Below, piece by piece: positions 27,183 to 36,684 of a stretch of 64,000 nucleotides of DNA (its first letter is position 1; every line of letters starts with the position of its first letter). The stretch is from JAZLJD01 sp045617725 (GTDB taxonomy: Bacteria; Bacillota; Clostridia; Lachnospirales; Lachnospiraceae). The stretch lies in NCBI GenBank assembly GCA_045617725.1, contig JAZLJD010000023.1:1-64000 (forward strand), read 5' to 3'. The position numbers were made by a program, and so were the translations under genes. The notes below the pieces were generated by a model. It made no database searches. It was not told where the DNA came from and saw nothing but the letters and a program-made list of their open reading frames with translations.

Positions 27183-28019
27183 ATGACGAACTTAGAGTTA
27201 CAGAAGATGGCCAATGAAGTTCGTATCGGCATTATCGATGCGGTTCATGCAGCCAAGGCCGGACATCCCGGCGGATCTTTAAGTGCAGCAGATATCTATA
27301 CCTATCTGTACTTTGAAGAAATGAACATTGATCCTAAAAATCCCAAGAATCCGGATCGTGACCGTTTTGTACTTTCCAAGGGCCACACCGCACCCGGACT
27401 CTATTCCACACTTGCCCATCGCGGTTTCTTCCCCGTTGAGGACCTTCTTACCCTTCGTAAGCTTGGTTCTTACCTTCAGGGACATCCCTGCATGCAGCAC
27501 GTTCCCGGCGTTGACATGAGCTCCGGTTCCTTAGGACAGGGCATCTCCGCAGCAACCGGTATGGCACTTGCAGCCAAGCTTGACGGCAAGGATTACCGTG
27601 TTTACACGCTGCTCGGCGATGGCGAGATTCAGGAGGGTCAGGTTTGGGAGGCTTCCATGTTCGCAGGCCACAGAAAGCTTGATAACCTTGTAGTAATCGT
27701 TGACAATAACGGACTTCAGATTGACGGTAAGATTGAGGATGTATGTTCTCCTTACCCGATTGACAAAAAGTTCGAGGCTTTCAACTTCCATGTAATCAAT
27801 GTAGATGCACATGACTTTGATGCTCTGCGCGCTGCATTCAAGGAAGCAAGAGAGACCAAGGGACAGCCCACTGCAATCATTGCACATTCCGTTAAGGGTA
27901 AGGGCGTTTCCTTCATGGAGAACCAGGCATCCTGGCATGGCACCGCTCCGAATGACGAGCAGTACGCCGTTGCTATTGAAGACTTAAAGAAGGTAGGTGA
28001 AGCATTATGCCAGAAGTAA
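27183..28019 (+). CDS. Transketolase, N-terminal (TPP-binding) subunit
   Basis: 278 residues, the N-terminal half of a split transketolase. It contains the TPP/Mg2+ motif GDGEIQEGQVWEASMFAG ... NNG and the conserved HPGGSLSAADIY and SKGHTAPGLYS blocks. With the next gene it forms the active enzyme of the pentose phosphate pathway, moving two-carbon units between ketose and aldose phosphates. It overlaps the C-terminal subunit gene by 13 nt, ensuring equal synthesis. It sits in the xylose operon, dealing with the xylulose 5-phosphate made by XylB. Confidence 0.94.
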   Translation: MTNLELQKMANEVRIGIIDAVHAAKAGHPGGSLSAADIYTYLYFEEMNIDPKNPKNPDRDRFVLSKGHTAPGLYSTLAHRGFFPVEDLLTLRKLGSYLQGHPCMQHVPGVDMSSGSLGQGISAATGMALAAKLDGKDYRVYTLLGDGEIQEGQVWEASMFAGHRKLDNLVVIVDNNGLQIDGKIEDVCSPYPIDKKFEAFNFHVINVDAHDFDALRAAFKEARETKGQPTAIIAHSVKGKGVSFMENQASWHGTAPNDEQYAVAIEDLKKVGEALCQK

Positions 28020-28972
28020 TTATTTCCGCTGACGCTAAAAAGGTTGCCACTCGTGAGAGCTATGGTAACGCACTTGCAGCTATGGGAGAGAAGTATCCTG
28101 ACTTAGTAGTTTTAGATGCTGACCTTGCCGGCGCAACCAAAACCGGAATTTTCAAAAAAGCTTTCCCTGAGCGCCACATCGACTGTGGTATCGCAGAAGG
28201 CAACATGGTAGGTATTGCAGCAGGTCTTGCTACCACCGGTAAGATTCCGTTCGTTTCCTCTTTTGCAATGTTCGCAGCAGGACGTGCTTTCGAGCAGGTT
28301 CGTAACTCTGTCGGATATCCTCATCTGAATGTAAAGATCGGTGCTACCCATGCAGGTATCACGGTTGGTGAAGATGGTGCTTCCCATCAGTGCAACGAGG
28401 ATCTTGCACTTATGCGTACCATCCCCGGAATGACGGTTGTATGTCCTTCCGATGATATTGAAGCACGTGCCGCAGTAGAAGCTGCCATTAATCATGAAGG
28501 TCCTGTTTACCTTCGTTTCGGCCGTGCAGCTACTGCTGTATTTAATGATTATCCCGGATACAAGTTCGAACTTGGTAAGGGCAATCTCTTAAAGGACGGT
28601 AAGGATGTTACCATTATCGCATGCGGTATTATGGTTGAGTCCGCACTGAAGGCTGCTCAGATGTTAAAGGCTGATGGTATTGATGCGGAAGTAATCAATA
28701 TTCATACCTTAAAGCCTCTTGACGAGAACATCGTTGTTGAGTCTGCCCGCAAGACCGGCCTTGTAGTTACCTGCGAGGAACACTCCGTAATCGGTGGCCT
28801 TGGCAGTGCGGTTTCCGATGCACTTGTTAAGTCCTTCCCTTGCAAGGTTGTTAAGATTGGTATGCAGGATGTATTCGGCGAGTCCGGTTCCGCATCCGCA
28901 CTTCTTAAGAAATACGGCCTCGATGCAGATGGCGTATATGCAAGCGTAAAGGCTGCTGTAGAGAATAAGTAA
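28007..28972 (+). CDS. Transketolase, C-terminal (pyrimidine-binding) subunit
   Basis: 321 residues with the pyrimidine-binding domain (DADLAGATKTGIFKKAFPERHIDCGIAEGNMVGIAAGLA, including the catalytic Glu of the family) and the C-terminal transketolase domain (VTIIACGIMVESALKAAQ, EEHSVIGGLGSAV). It is the partner of the gene overlapping it upstream. A strong terminator follows at 29005-29044, so it closes the isomerase-xylB-transketolase operon. Confidence 0.94.
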   Translation: MPEVIISADAKKVATRESYGNALAAMGEKYPDLVVLDADLAGATKTGIFKKAFPERHIDCGIAEGNMVGIAAGLATTGKIPFVSSFAMFAAGRAFEQVRNSVGYPHLNVKIGATHAGITVGEDGASHQCNEDLALMRTIPGMTVVCPSDDIEARAAVEAAINHEGPVYLRFGRAATAVFNDYPGYKFELGKGNLLKDGKDVTIIACGIMVESALKAAQMLKADGIDAEVINIHTLKPLDENIVVESARKTGLVVTCEEHSVIGGLGSAVSDALVKSFPCKVVKIGMQDVFGESGSASALLKKYGLDADGVYASVKAAVENK

Positions 28973-29004
28973 AGCGTCGTAAGACAGTTTACATGCTACC
29001 AATA

Positions 29005-29044
29005 GACATCGACAGACGCGTCATGGCGTTTGTCGGTGTCTTTT
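29005..29044 (+). terminator. Terminator of the pentose operon
   Basis: GACATCGACAGACG pairs with CGTTTGTCGGTGTC (with G-T pairs) around CGTCATGG, followed by TTTT. It excludes a start of the next gene at 29030. Confidence 0.93.
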
Positions 29045-29068
29045 GATACAAGCATAGAGTTGGTGGAA

Positions 29069-30421
29069 ATGGTATTTTCAAGTTTGCAATTTTTACTCCG
29101 GTTTATGCCGGCGTTTTTCATTTTATATTACATTGTTCCTAAGAACCGGATTGCATGGAAGAATGCTGTGCTGCTTATGGGCAGTCTGGTTTTTTACGCC
29201 TTCGGAGAGCCTGTTTATGTATTTTTGATGATAGGCTCCATTGTGGTGAATTACTTTTTGGCATGGATTACGGAATGTGCAGGGAACAGGGCACTTCGTC
29301 GCGGGCTCTTCATTTTGACGATTGCACTGAATCTTTCGCTGCTGGTTTTGTTTAAGTACGCAGGTCTGTCGCTGCCCTTGCCCATCGGAATCAGCTTCTA
29401 CACGTTCCAGATTATTTCCTACGTCACGGACGTTTATAACGGTAGAATCACAAGGCAGAAAAATATCCTCACACTTGGGGTTTACATAACTATGTTTCCG
29501 CAGCTGATTGCGGGACCAATCGTAGAATTCTCGGAGGTGGAGAGACGGCTTTCGAACCGGCGCGTGACTCCGGTTATGCTGGATCACGGCCTTAAGTTCT
29601 TTATTCTGGGTCTGTCCGCCAAGGTTATTCTGGCAAATCACATCGGAATTTTATGGAACGAGATTTACATGATCGGCTATGAAAGCATTTCGACGCCACT
29701 CGCTTATACGGGGGCCCTGGCTTATACGTTCCAGCTGTATTTCGATTTCCTCGGGTATTCCCTGATGGCCATCGGCCTTGGGAAAATGCTGGGCTTCACA
29801 TTGCCCGTCAACTTCCGAAATCCCTATGTCGCCAAAAGCGCTACGGAGTTCTGGCAACGCTGGCATATAACGCTCGGCCGCTTTTTCAGAAAGTATGTCT
29901 ATATTCCGCTGGGCGGCAATCGCCACGGCATGCTTCGTACGCTTTTGAACCTGCTTGTGGTGTGGGCGCTTACCGGACTTTGGCACGGCTCGACACTGAA
30001 CTTCCTTTTGTGGGGGCTGTTCTACTTTGTTTTTCTCGCAATCGAGCGACTGTTTCTTAAGAAGTGGCTCGATCGGGGCAGGGTGCTTCCGCACATTTAC
30101 ATGTGGATTCTGCTTCTCTTTTCCTGGGTGATATTTGCCATCACGGACTTTAATGACCTATGGCTTTACTTAAAGGCCATGAATCCGGCCGGATTTTTCG
30201 GTATCACGCGGAACGATTGTGAGATTCTTCAGTTCTATCTGAAGGATTTCGGGATTCTGTTTGTGCTGTGCTTTGCCTGCAGCCTGCCATGTGTAAGCTG
30301 TGCGTTCCGACGGCTTATGCGCAAGAAGTGGTCTTTTATAGTGTTCCTGCCTCTGCTTCTTTACTGCCTGTACTCCCTTGCACAGGGCCTTAACAATCCG
30401 TTTATGTATTTCCGTTTTTAG
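29069..30421 (+). CDS. MBOAT-family membrane O-acyltransferase (AlgI-like)
   Basis: About 450 residues with 10 or more membrane helices. Signature blocks: GISFYTFQIISYVTDVY, MFPQLIAGPIVEF, FWQRWHITLGRFFRKYVYIPLGG and the active-site His306 in LTGLWHGS. The family moves acetyl groups from cytoplasmic donors across the membrane to O-acetylate extracellular polysaccharides. The start is uncertain: upstream in-frame codons from 29030 lie in the terminator stem, so ATG at 29069 is chosen although its ribosome binding site is poor. It is followed 8 nt later by an SGNH protein, the usual partner. It is inserted between pentose and xylan genes but not obviously part of xylan use. Confidence 0.88.
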   Translation: MVFSSLQFLLRFMPAFFILYYIVPKNRIAWKNAVLLMGSLVFYAFGEPVYVFLMIGSIVVNYFLAWITECAGNRALRRGLFILTIALNLSLLVLFKYAGLSLPLPIGISFYTFQIISYVTDVYNGRITRQKNILTLGVYITMFPQLIAGPIVEFSEVERRLSNRRVTPVMLDHGLKFFILGLSAKVILANHIGILWNEIYMIGYESISTPLAYTGALAYTFQLYFDFLGYSLMAIGLGKMLGFTLPVNFRNPYVAKSATEFWQRWHITLGRFFRKYVYIPLGGNRHGMLRTLLNLLVVWALTGLWHGSTLNFLLWGLFYFVFLAIERLFLKKWLDRGRVLPHIYMWILLLFSWVIFAITDFNDLWLYLKAMNPAGFFGITRNDCEILQFYLKDFGILFVLCFACSLPCVSCAFRRLMRKKWSFIVFLPLLLYCLYSLAQGLNNPFMYFRF

Positions 30422-30429
30422 GGTGTGCC

Positions 30430-31500
30430 ATGAAGAAATTTTTGAAAAACAATATATTACTACTGTTGATTGCGGTGATACTGCTGCTGTGTGCGATTTA
30501 CGGCATAAAGCTGTACCGTATGGGTTATACGTTGCCTGATGAGGGGGTTCATAAACCCGTTGAGCTGGCTTTGTTTGAGCTGTCGGAGGGCCTGCTTCCC
30601 TGGAATGCTGCCGCCACAGACGCCGGCGCTTTCAAAGACAATGCCCCGACCGGCTCCGCCAAAGACAATACCCCGACCGGGGCTCCCTTGGCATCCGGTA
30701 CTGCCGACCTGCCTGACCCTGCCGCTACGGACTCTGCCGGCTCCCATGACACCGACCCGGCCGCTGACCCGTCTTCGAAGCCGCTTCCCGGCACCGAGCC
30801 CGGTCCGGAAGAGTCTAAAACGCCCGCAGAAGCCACAAATGAACCATTACCTCCGTCCCCAACGTGGGCACCGGTAGACGATGCGTATTTTGACAAGGCC
30901 TGCTTCATCGGCGATTCCCGAATTGTAGGTTTACATAACTATAGTTCCATGAAGGACCACGCGGATTTCTATGCCAGAACGGGAATGATGGCCTTTAACA
31001 TGATGACCGGAATGATGGAGGAGTACAAAAAGCCGTTGCCCCTTGATATTACGGTGAATGACTATTTCAGCCCGGACGAAGCACTTCAGAATATACAGTA
31101 CGAGCGTATTTACATCATGGTCGGTATCAATGAACTGGGTTCGAACGATCTTGTACGCTACAAAACCTGCTACAGCGATGCCATCGAACGTATCAAGGAA
31201 CTGCAACCGGATGCAATCATTATCCTGCAGGCTGTTATGCATGTTACGGACAAGCGTGATAAGGAGATGGAAGAGAAGGGAAAACGCTACACCAACGAGA
31301 ACATCAACCGCTTCAACGAGGTTGCCATGGAACTTGTGGATAACGAACGTGTTTTCTGGCTGGATGTGAATCCGATTTTAGATGATGAGAACGGAAAACT
31401 GAATCCGGACCTCACCAATGACGGCCAGCATCTGAAAGCTTCGGAGTACGGACGCTGGGTCGATTTCCTGTATGAGAACGGTCTTGTATGGACGGAGTAA
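30430..31500 (+). CDS. Membrane-anchored SGNH-type acetyltransferase/esterase partner of the MBOAT protein
   Basis: 356 residues: an N-terminal membrane anchor (about 8-25), an Ala/Pro/Thr-rich linker of about 100 residues with KDN-PTG internal repeats (residues about 70-140), then an SGNH domain outside the membrane. The catalytic Ser163 is in FIGDSRIVG, the oxyanion Asn in VGINELG, and the Asp331-x-x-His334 pair is in NDGQHLKAS. The pairing with MBOAT matches DltB/DltD- or AlgI/AlgJ-like systems in which the SGNH protein puts acetyl on the outer polysaccharide. The target glycan is unknown. Confidence 0.85.
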   Translation: MKKFLKNNILLLLIAVILLLCAIYGIKLYRMGYTLPDEGVHKPVELALFELSEGLLPWNAAATDAGAFKDNAPTGSAKDNTPTGAPLASGTADLPDPAATDSAGSHDTDPAADPSSKPLPGTEPGPEESKTPAEATNEPLPPSPTWAPVDDAYFDKACFIGDSRIVGLHNYSSMKDHADFYARTGMMAFNMMTGMMEEYKKPLPLDITVNDYFSPDEALQNIQYERIYIMVGINELGSNDLVRYKTCYSDAIERIKELQPDAIIILQAVMHVTDKRDKEMEEKGKRYTNENINRFNEVAMELVDNERVFWLDVNPILDDENGKLNPDLTNDGQHLKASEYGRWVDFLYENGLVWTE

Positions 31501-31524
31501 TTTGACAAGAAATGACAGATGAAA

Positions 31525-31537
31525 TAGCAATATTTGA
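31525..31537 (+). promoter_or_regulatory. Candidate AraC-type operator upstream of GH115
   Basis: An exact TAGCAATATTTGA, with a weaker direct copy TGACAAGAAATGA (31503-31515, 8 of 13 matches) exactly 22 bp upstream. A TATTAT (31562-31567) with a poor -35 follows, as expected for an activator-dependent promoter. Confidence 0.6.
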
Positions 31538-31592
31538 TATGTCAATTTCCTTAAAATTCGCTATTATTGTAGGTGTATGTAAATATGGACTC

Positions 31593-31605
31593 TCAAATAT
31601 TGCGG
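31593..31605 (-). promoter_or_regulatory. Inverted copy of the candidate operator in the GH115 leader
   Basis: TCAAATATTGCGG is the reverse complement of the motif with 11 of 13 matches. It lies downstream of the predicted -10 and 26 bp before the GH115 start, so it could serve in repression or looping. Confidence 0.5.
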
Positions 31606-31631
31606 TAGTCCATCTTTAAAGGAGATCCAAA

Positions 31632-34433
31632 ATGATTATTTTAGATCCTAAGAATGTTGCAACTGCGTTTGTAACGGATGTAGCACCACTGCCGGGCGTT
31701 GCCCGTGTTATTTCTGTTGTTCGGAAAGACTTTCTGGCAGTTTTTGATGTGGAACCGGAAGTAAGCACTACTACGGATTATTTTGATTGGAAGTCACGCA
31801 TGTCGACTTCCTTTTCTATTGTCGTCGTAACTGCCGGCCGCGATGCGCTCTTTGACGAGCTTAAGGAGGAAGTTCCCGCCCTTTCTGAAATAGAAGGAAA
31901 GAGGGAAGTCTTCTTTTTTGGCGGCGCCGTAACAAAACGGTTCGGAAGCGTGCTTCTCATTGCAGGCTCTGACAAGCGGGGAACCATCTACGGCCTGTTC
32001 CGTCTGTCGGAGGCAATCGGCGTACATGCCATGACCTTTATCGGTGATGCGGCTCCTTCCAAAAAGCAGACCGTGGAGGTTGACATAACTCCTTATGTAT
32101 CCAAAGAACCTTCCGTGAAATACCGTGGCTTCTTTATTAATGATGAATGGCCCGCTTTCGGCGGCTACTGCCGGGATCGTTTCGGGGACATCAATGCTGC
32201 GGCTTACGAGGATATTTTTATTACCCTGCTTCGTATGAAGGGCAATTACATGTGGCCTGCCATGTGGTCCGGCCGTTTCTGGAATGACGGCCCCGACCTT
32301 GCCAGTGCAATTTTGGCCGATGAACTTGGTGTAGTCATGGGAACCAGCCATCACGAGCCCTGCATCCGCGCCGGTGAGGAATATCGTCATGTGCGTGGCA
32401 AGGACTCCATCTACGGAGATGCCTGGAGCTACCTGACGAATCCCGAAGGCATTACGCGGTTCTGGGAGGACGGACTTAAGAGAGCCGGACACCTTGAGAA
32501 TGTAATCACGGTAGGTATGCGTGGCGAAGCAGATTCCATGATTTTGGGCGAAGATGCCACATTAAAAGACAATATCGACCTGCTGCGTGGCGTAATTACC
32601 TGCCAGAACAGACTGATTAAGGAATTAGTGAACGAGGACCTTACAAAGGTTCCCAGAATGCTTGCTTTATATAAAGAAGTGGAACGTTACTTCTACGGCG
32701 ACGAAACCGCTGAAGGCCTGATTGACTGGCCGGAACTCGACGGTATTACCTGTATGCTATGCGAGGATAATCAAGGCAACATGCGTACGCTTCCGGATGC
32801 CGCACACCGCAATCGGAAGGGCGGCTGGGGTATGTATTACCACTTCGATTATCACGGAGGCCCCGTTTCCTTTGAATGGCTCAATACAACGCTGCTCCCG
32901 AAGGTACTTGAGCAGATGAGTATGGCGTACGAGCATGGCGTTTCCGAAATCTGGATCGTCAATGTGGGCGACCTTAAGTTCAATGAAATGCCGTTGAATT
33001 ACTTTATGGATCTGGCTTATGACTTTGAAGGCGTAAGCAAGCAGGATCCGATGGAATTCTGGCGCAGCTTCTGCCGCCGGTACTTTAAGAATCCGGATGC
33101 GGTCGCAGAACTTTTGAATGATTATTCACACCTTATGCACCTTCGCCGTACCGAGGCTATCAGCCCCGAAACGTATCATCCCATGCGTGACGGCCTTAAG
33201 ATGCTCCGGTATGTGAATTCCTATATGGACAGAGCGACCCTCCTTGCACAGGATCAGCCCGAAAGCTTTTACTCCATGGTTTATTTCCAGACTATGGCAG
33301 CCGTCAATGTGCTGAAGATGCAGCTTTTGGCAGGACTTAACCACTATGCAAGCTCGTTTGGAGCTGTAGTTGCCAATGAACTGGCACAGGCTCTTAAGGA
33401 AACCATCTCTTATGACCGCAGCCGAAACGCGGAGTGGGATGCCTTTAAGGATGGCAAGTGGGTTCATATGGCTGATTCCCTTCATGTAGGTTTCCGAACC
33501 TGGAACGATGAGGGCTCCGTATATCCCGACATTCGCTATGTGGAATGCTATGACAGAGACAGAATTTACGCTTCCGTCAAGAGCTGTGATTATATCTCCC
33601 ATGGCGGCGACTGGTCCGGGAGACCTCTTATCATGAACGAGTTCCTGTATGAGGGTACAAAGGAAGCCTGCGTTTATCTGTTTAACGGAAGCACCCATCC
33701 CGTCAGCTACTCACTTGAGTACGACAGCACCCGCCTTTCGGTAGAAGAGGGTGGCGAGATTTCGTTTTTGGCACATAATGAGGACGGAAGCTTCGAGATG
33801 CCGGCAGGCCCTAAAGGCAGCGTGACATCCATGCGGGTTCTCAGGGTGAAGCTCCTTGACGAGACCGGCGATACGCAGCTTATGGTGAAGTTTAACGGAG
33901 GACGAATCCGCGTAATCATCCCGAAGCGGGCTGACAGGATATTTACCATTAAACCGGAGCGCATGACCGCCGAAGGCAATTTTGCCTGCCTGAAAGGGGT
34001 CGGACGTGAGGGCGACGGTTACAAGGCATTCCCTTCCACAGAGATTTTTGAAAGCTTTTCGGAAGCTCCGAAGTTACACTTTACGGTGAATGCAGAGGAA
34101 GCGGGCGATTATGTTTTGAGACTTGTTACGGCTCCGTCGAACCCGGTAAGTAACCGAGGCGAGCTGGCTGTTTACCTGAAGGCCGGCGATGCAGAGCCCT
34201 TGATTGTCAATACCATACACGAAGGCTACATGGGCGGTGAGAATTCCTCCCCCGAATGGTGCATCGGAGTATTGGACCAGAAACATGTTACCCTTACGGA
34301 CATCACCCTTAAGAAGGGAATGAACGCAATCACCATCGGCGCAAGAAACGCAGCCGTAGTGGTCGAGGGCGTAATCATATACAGCAAGAACCTGAATTAT
34401 CCGAAGAGCTATCTGGAATTTCAGACATTATAA
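31632..34433 (+). CDS. Glycoside hydrolase family 115 alpha-glucuronidase
   Basis: 933 residues, no signal peptide. GH115 enzymes release (4-O-methyl-)D-glucuronic acid alpha-1,2-linked to xylose in glucuronoxylan. Family blocks seen: VKYRGFFINDEWPAFGG, LLRMKGNYMWPAMWSGRFW, MGTSHHEPCIRAGEEY, TVGMRGEADS and the WIVNVGDLKFNEMPLNYF segment. N-terminal beta-alpha domain to about 170, catalytic barrel to about 520, helical region, then a C-terminal beta-sandwich (about 770-930) of the family type. Good AAGGAGA before 31632. GH8 follows 16 nt later. The cytoplasmic location implies imported substituted oligosaccharides as substrates. Confidence 0.92.
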   Translation: MIILDPKNVATAFVTDVAPLPGVARVISVVRKDFLAVFDVEPEVSTTTDYFDWKSRMSTSFSIVVVTAGRDALFDELKEEVPALSEIEGKREVFFFGGAVTKRFGSVLLIAGSDKRGTIYGLFRLSEAIGVHAMTFIGDAAPSKKQTVEVDITPYVSKEPSVKYRGFFINDEWPAFGGYCRDRFGDINAAAYEDIFITLLRMKGNYMWPAMWSGRFWNDGPDLASAILADELGVVMGTSHHEPCIRAGEEYRHVRGKDSIYGDAWSYLTNPEGITRFWEDGLKRAGHLENVITVGMRGEADSMILGEDATLKDNIDLLRGVITCQNRLIKELVNEDLTKVPRMLALYKEVERYFYGDETAEGLIDWPELDGITCMLCEDNQGNMRTLPDAAHRNRKGGWGMYYHFDYHGGPVSFEWLNTTLLPKVLEQMSMAYEHGVSEIWIVNVGDLKFNEMPLNYFMDLAYDFEGVSKQDPMEFWRSFCRRYFKNPDAVAELLNDYSHLMHLRRTEAISPETYHPMRDGLKMLRYVNSYMDRATLLAQDQPESFYSMVYFQTMAAVNVLKMQLLAGLNHYASSFGAVVANELAQALKETISYDRSRNAEWDAFKDGKWVHMADSLHVGFRTWNDEGSVYPDIRYVECYDRDRIYASVKSCDYISHGGDWSGRPLIMNEFLYEGTKEACVYLFNGSTHPVSYSLEYDSTRLSVEEGGEISFLAHNEDGSFEMPAGPKGSVTSMRVLRVKLLDETGDTQLMVKFNGGRIRVIIPKRADRIFTIKPERMTAEGNFACLKGVGREGDGYKAFPSTEIFESFSEAPKLHFTVNAEEAGDYVLRLVTAPSNPVSNRGELAVYLKAGDAEPLIVNTIHEGYMGGENSSPEWCIGVLDQKHVTLTDITLKKGMNAITIGARNAAVVVEGVIIYSKNLNYPKSYLEFQTL

Positions 34434-34449
34434 TTACGGAGGTTACAAA

Positions 34450-35589
34450 ATGAAAGCATTTGAAACAGGCGTTTACAGAAATGTATTTGCAGAACTTGGA
34501 ATCCCCGAAGAGGAGATTCAAAAGCGTGTGGAGGATACCTTCAATACGATTTTCTACGGCACCGAAGAGGAACGTACCTACCATGAGGTGGGCGACGACA
34601 TGGCATATTTCGAGGATACCGGCAATCATGACGTTCGTACCGAGGGTATGAGCTACGGCATGATGGTATGCGTTCAGATGGATCGCCAAAAAGAATTCAA
34701 CAAGCTTTGGAAATGGGTACACACCTATATGTTCCTTGACAACGAGTGGGCTCGCAATTACTTCTGCTGGTCCTGCTTTACGGACGGACGTCACAACGGC
34801 GGCGGCCCCGCACCCGATGGCGAAGAATACTTCGCAATGGCATTGTTTTTTGCCTCCAAACGCTGGGGCGACGGTGAGGGCATCTTCAATTATTCCAAGG
34901 AAGCAAGAGCCATCCTTCACGAAGCGGTCAATAAGGGCCGCAACGGTAAGAAGGGCGAGGCCATGTGGAACTACGACAATAAGCTGATTAAGTTTATCAC
35001 GAACGTTGAGTTCTCTGATCCTTCCTACCATCTTCCTCATTTCTATGAGCTGTTCGCTTTGTGGGCAGACGAGGAGGATCGTGAGTTCTTTAAGGCGGCA
35101 GCGAAGGCATCCAGAGAGTATCTCCACCTGGCATGCCATCCCAAGACCGGACTTTCCGCTGAGTACGCACATTACGATGGCACTCCTTTCATGGAGCAGG
35201 GCCCCTTCGGCCGTCATGACTGGTACTATTCGGACGCTTACAGAACCATCGCCAATATCGCACTCGACTGGTCCTGGTTCGGCGCAGATCCCTGGCAGCA
35301 GGACATCGCAGCGACTCTGCAGCGTTTCTACTGTGAGGATATGAAGGACCACTGGGACGGTGTATTCACAATCGACGGAACCCTCCTTGAGGAGAAGGCA
35401 CTTCATCCTATCGCAATTATCGCCGTAAATGCAGAAGCTTCCCTCGCAAGCAACGGTCAGTACGCTTTGGATTGTGTCCGCAAGTTCTGGGAAACCCCGC
35501 TTCGTCTCGGCGACAGACGTTATTACGACAATTTCCTTTATATGTTTGCTATGCTGGCACTCTCCGGCAACTACAGAATATATAAATAG
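34450..35589 (+). CDS. Glycoside hydrolase family 8, reducing-end xylose-releasing exo-oligoxylanase
   Basis: 379 residues, no signal peptide, length equal to characterised Rex enzymes. The general acid is Glu65 in DVRTEGMSYGMM. The PAPDGEEYFAMAL block and the base region HDWYYSDAYR follow the GH8 exo-oligoxylanase pattern rather than that of chitosanases or cellulases. It releases xylose from the reducing end of xylo-oligosaccharides in the cytoplasm. Co-transcribed with GH115 and closed by the terminator it shares with the convergent AraC gene. Confidence 0.92.
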   Translation: MKAFETGVYRNVFAELGIPEEEIQKRVEDTFNTIFYGTEEERTYHEVGDDMAYFEDTGNHDVRTEGMSYGMMVCVQMDRQKEFNKLWKWVHTYMFLDNEWARNYFCWSCFTDGRHNGGGPAPDGEEYFAMALFFASKRWGDGEGIFNYSKEARAILHEAVNKGRNGKKGEAMWNYDNKLIKFITNVEFSDPSYHLPHFYELFALWADEEDREFFKAAAKASREYLHLACHPKTGLSAEYAHYDGTPFMEQGPFGRHDWYYSDAYRTIANIALDWSWFGADPWQQDIAATLQRFYCEDMKDHWDGVFTIDGTLLEEKALHPIAIIAVNAEASLASNGQYALDCVRKFWETPLRLGDRRYYDNFLYMFAMLALSGNYRIYK

Positions 35590-35599
35590 GAACAAACAA

Positions 35600-35670
35600 T
35601 AAAAAACCGGCATCCTTTATGTGCATCCCGGGGAAGGGACCTGTCATAAAGGAGAGCCGGTTTTTGTATG
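35600..35670. terminator. Bidirectional terminator between GH8 and araC-type gene
   Basis: AAAAAACCGGC at about 35601-35611 pairs with GCCGGTTTTT at about 35658-35667 as the base of a longer structure with an inner CCTTTATG/CATAAAGG stem. A-rich on one side and T-rich on the other, so it can act for both convergent genes. Confidence 0.82.
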
Positions 35671-35689
35671 CTTGCTTCGGCGCCAAAAA

Positions 35690-36640
35690 CTACTTACGGG
35701 CCTTGGAGGATTTATAGCCCGCGCCATGAGGACGCGTATACAAATCGCGATATTCGGTGGGCGTACAGTTCTTGATGCTTTTAAAAATACGGTTGAAGGT
35801 CGAGATGGAAGAGAAGCCGGACTGAAGGGCTATCTCCGTAACCGATAAATCGGGATTCGCCAGAAGGTCCTCGGCTACACGGATTCGTTTTCGGCACAGG
35901 TAATCGTAGAAGGTGGAATCCGTATACTGCTTAAACAGTCTGGAGAAGTGATACTTCGAGAAACCGCTGGCATCGGCTACCGTGTCGAGTGTTAAATCTT
36001 CCATGTAATGCGTATCGATGTAATCGAACACGATATTGAATTTCTCGACATATTCCCGCTGCTTTGAAAACTTCACGCTTGAGGAGATGCCGGTCTCGAT
36101 ATGGCTGCGGCCTATCTGCACAAAGAAATTCAGAAGATCGCCGTAGATTACGAGCTCTCGGAAAGAATTATTGCTGACATATTCTTCATATATTTTAAGA
36201 AGAAGCTTCTTCTCAATCTCATATAAGGCGTTATTCTCCGGAGTGATTAGGAGAGGAGCGCTCAGTGCGGGGAGTATGGACGCAAAACCGCGCAATTTGG
36301 AAATAACGGAAATGTCCAAAAGGAAAATAAGTCGGATTCCGGAAGCCGGGGCATGCAGTTCGTGCAATTCTCCGGGCGGGATCAACAGAATGTCGCCGAC
36401 CTCTAAGTCGTAGACGCGATTCTTGGATACTACCTGATAGGTGTCCTCTACGGGGAGAATAATTTCGACCGCGGGGTGCCAGTGGAAAGGAAAAGGAGCC
36501 GGCTCGCGGTTGGTCCAGATACGGATGGAAGAGTCCTCTCCATAAAGAACACGCTCGTAGTCGCCCTCCATGTCACGATGGAAAGTTGAGGGATGCCTGA
36601 AGTCCTGCGGCAGATGAAATTCGGAAAGAACCTGTGTCAT
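35690..36640 (-). CDS. AraC-family transcriptional regulator with cupin sensor domain
   Basis: 316 residues. N-terminal cupin (FPFHWHPAVEIILP, EVGDILLIPPGELHELHAP) binds a sugar ligand in this family. The C-terminal domain has two helix-turn-helix motifs (LDTVADASGFSKYHFSRLFKQY and SVTEIALQSGFSSISTFNRIFK), ending in the PTEYR motif. ATG at 36640 has CAGGAGGTG upstream. It is divergent from the large ABC operon and convergent with GH8. A motif shared with other xylan promoters lies in its own upstream region, suggesting autoregulation. I infer it controls the xylan regulon, with a xylo-oligosaccharide or related sugar as inducer. Confidence 0.93.
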   Translation of the reverse strand: MTQVLSEFHLPQDFRHPSTFHRDMEGDYERVLYGEDSSIRIWTNREPAPFPFHWHPAVEIILPVEDTYQVVSKNRVYDLEVGDILLIPPGELHELHAPASGIRLIFLLDISVISKLRGFASILPALSAPLLITPENNALYEIEKKLLLKIYEEYVSNNSFRELVIYGDLLNFFVQIGRSHIETGISSSVKFSKQREYVEKFNIVFDYIDTHYMEDLTLDTVADASGFSKYHFSRLFKQYTDSTFYDYLCRKRIRVAEDLLANPDLSVTEIALQSGFSSISTFNRIFKSIKNCTPTEYRDLYTRPHGAGYKSSKARK

Positions 36641-36684
36641 AAACGCACCTCCTGAACTGTATTTGGGTTACATAATATTTATAG

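Noticed and set aside
34375..35613. A 412-residue minus-strand frame opposite GH8
   Set aside because: It is the exact antisense of GH8 with Cys/Val-rich composition and no ribosome binding site; GH8 motifs are unambiguous.
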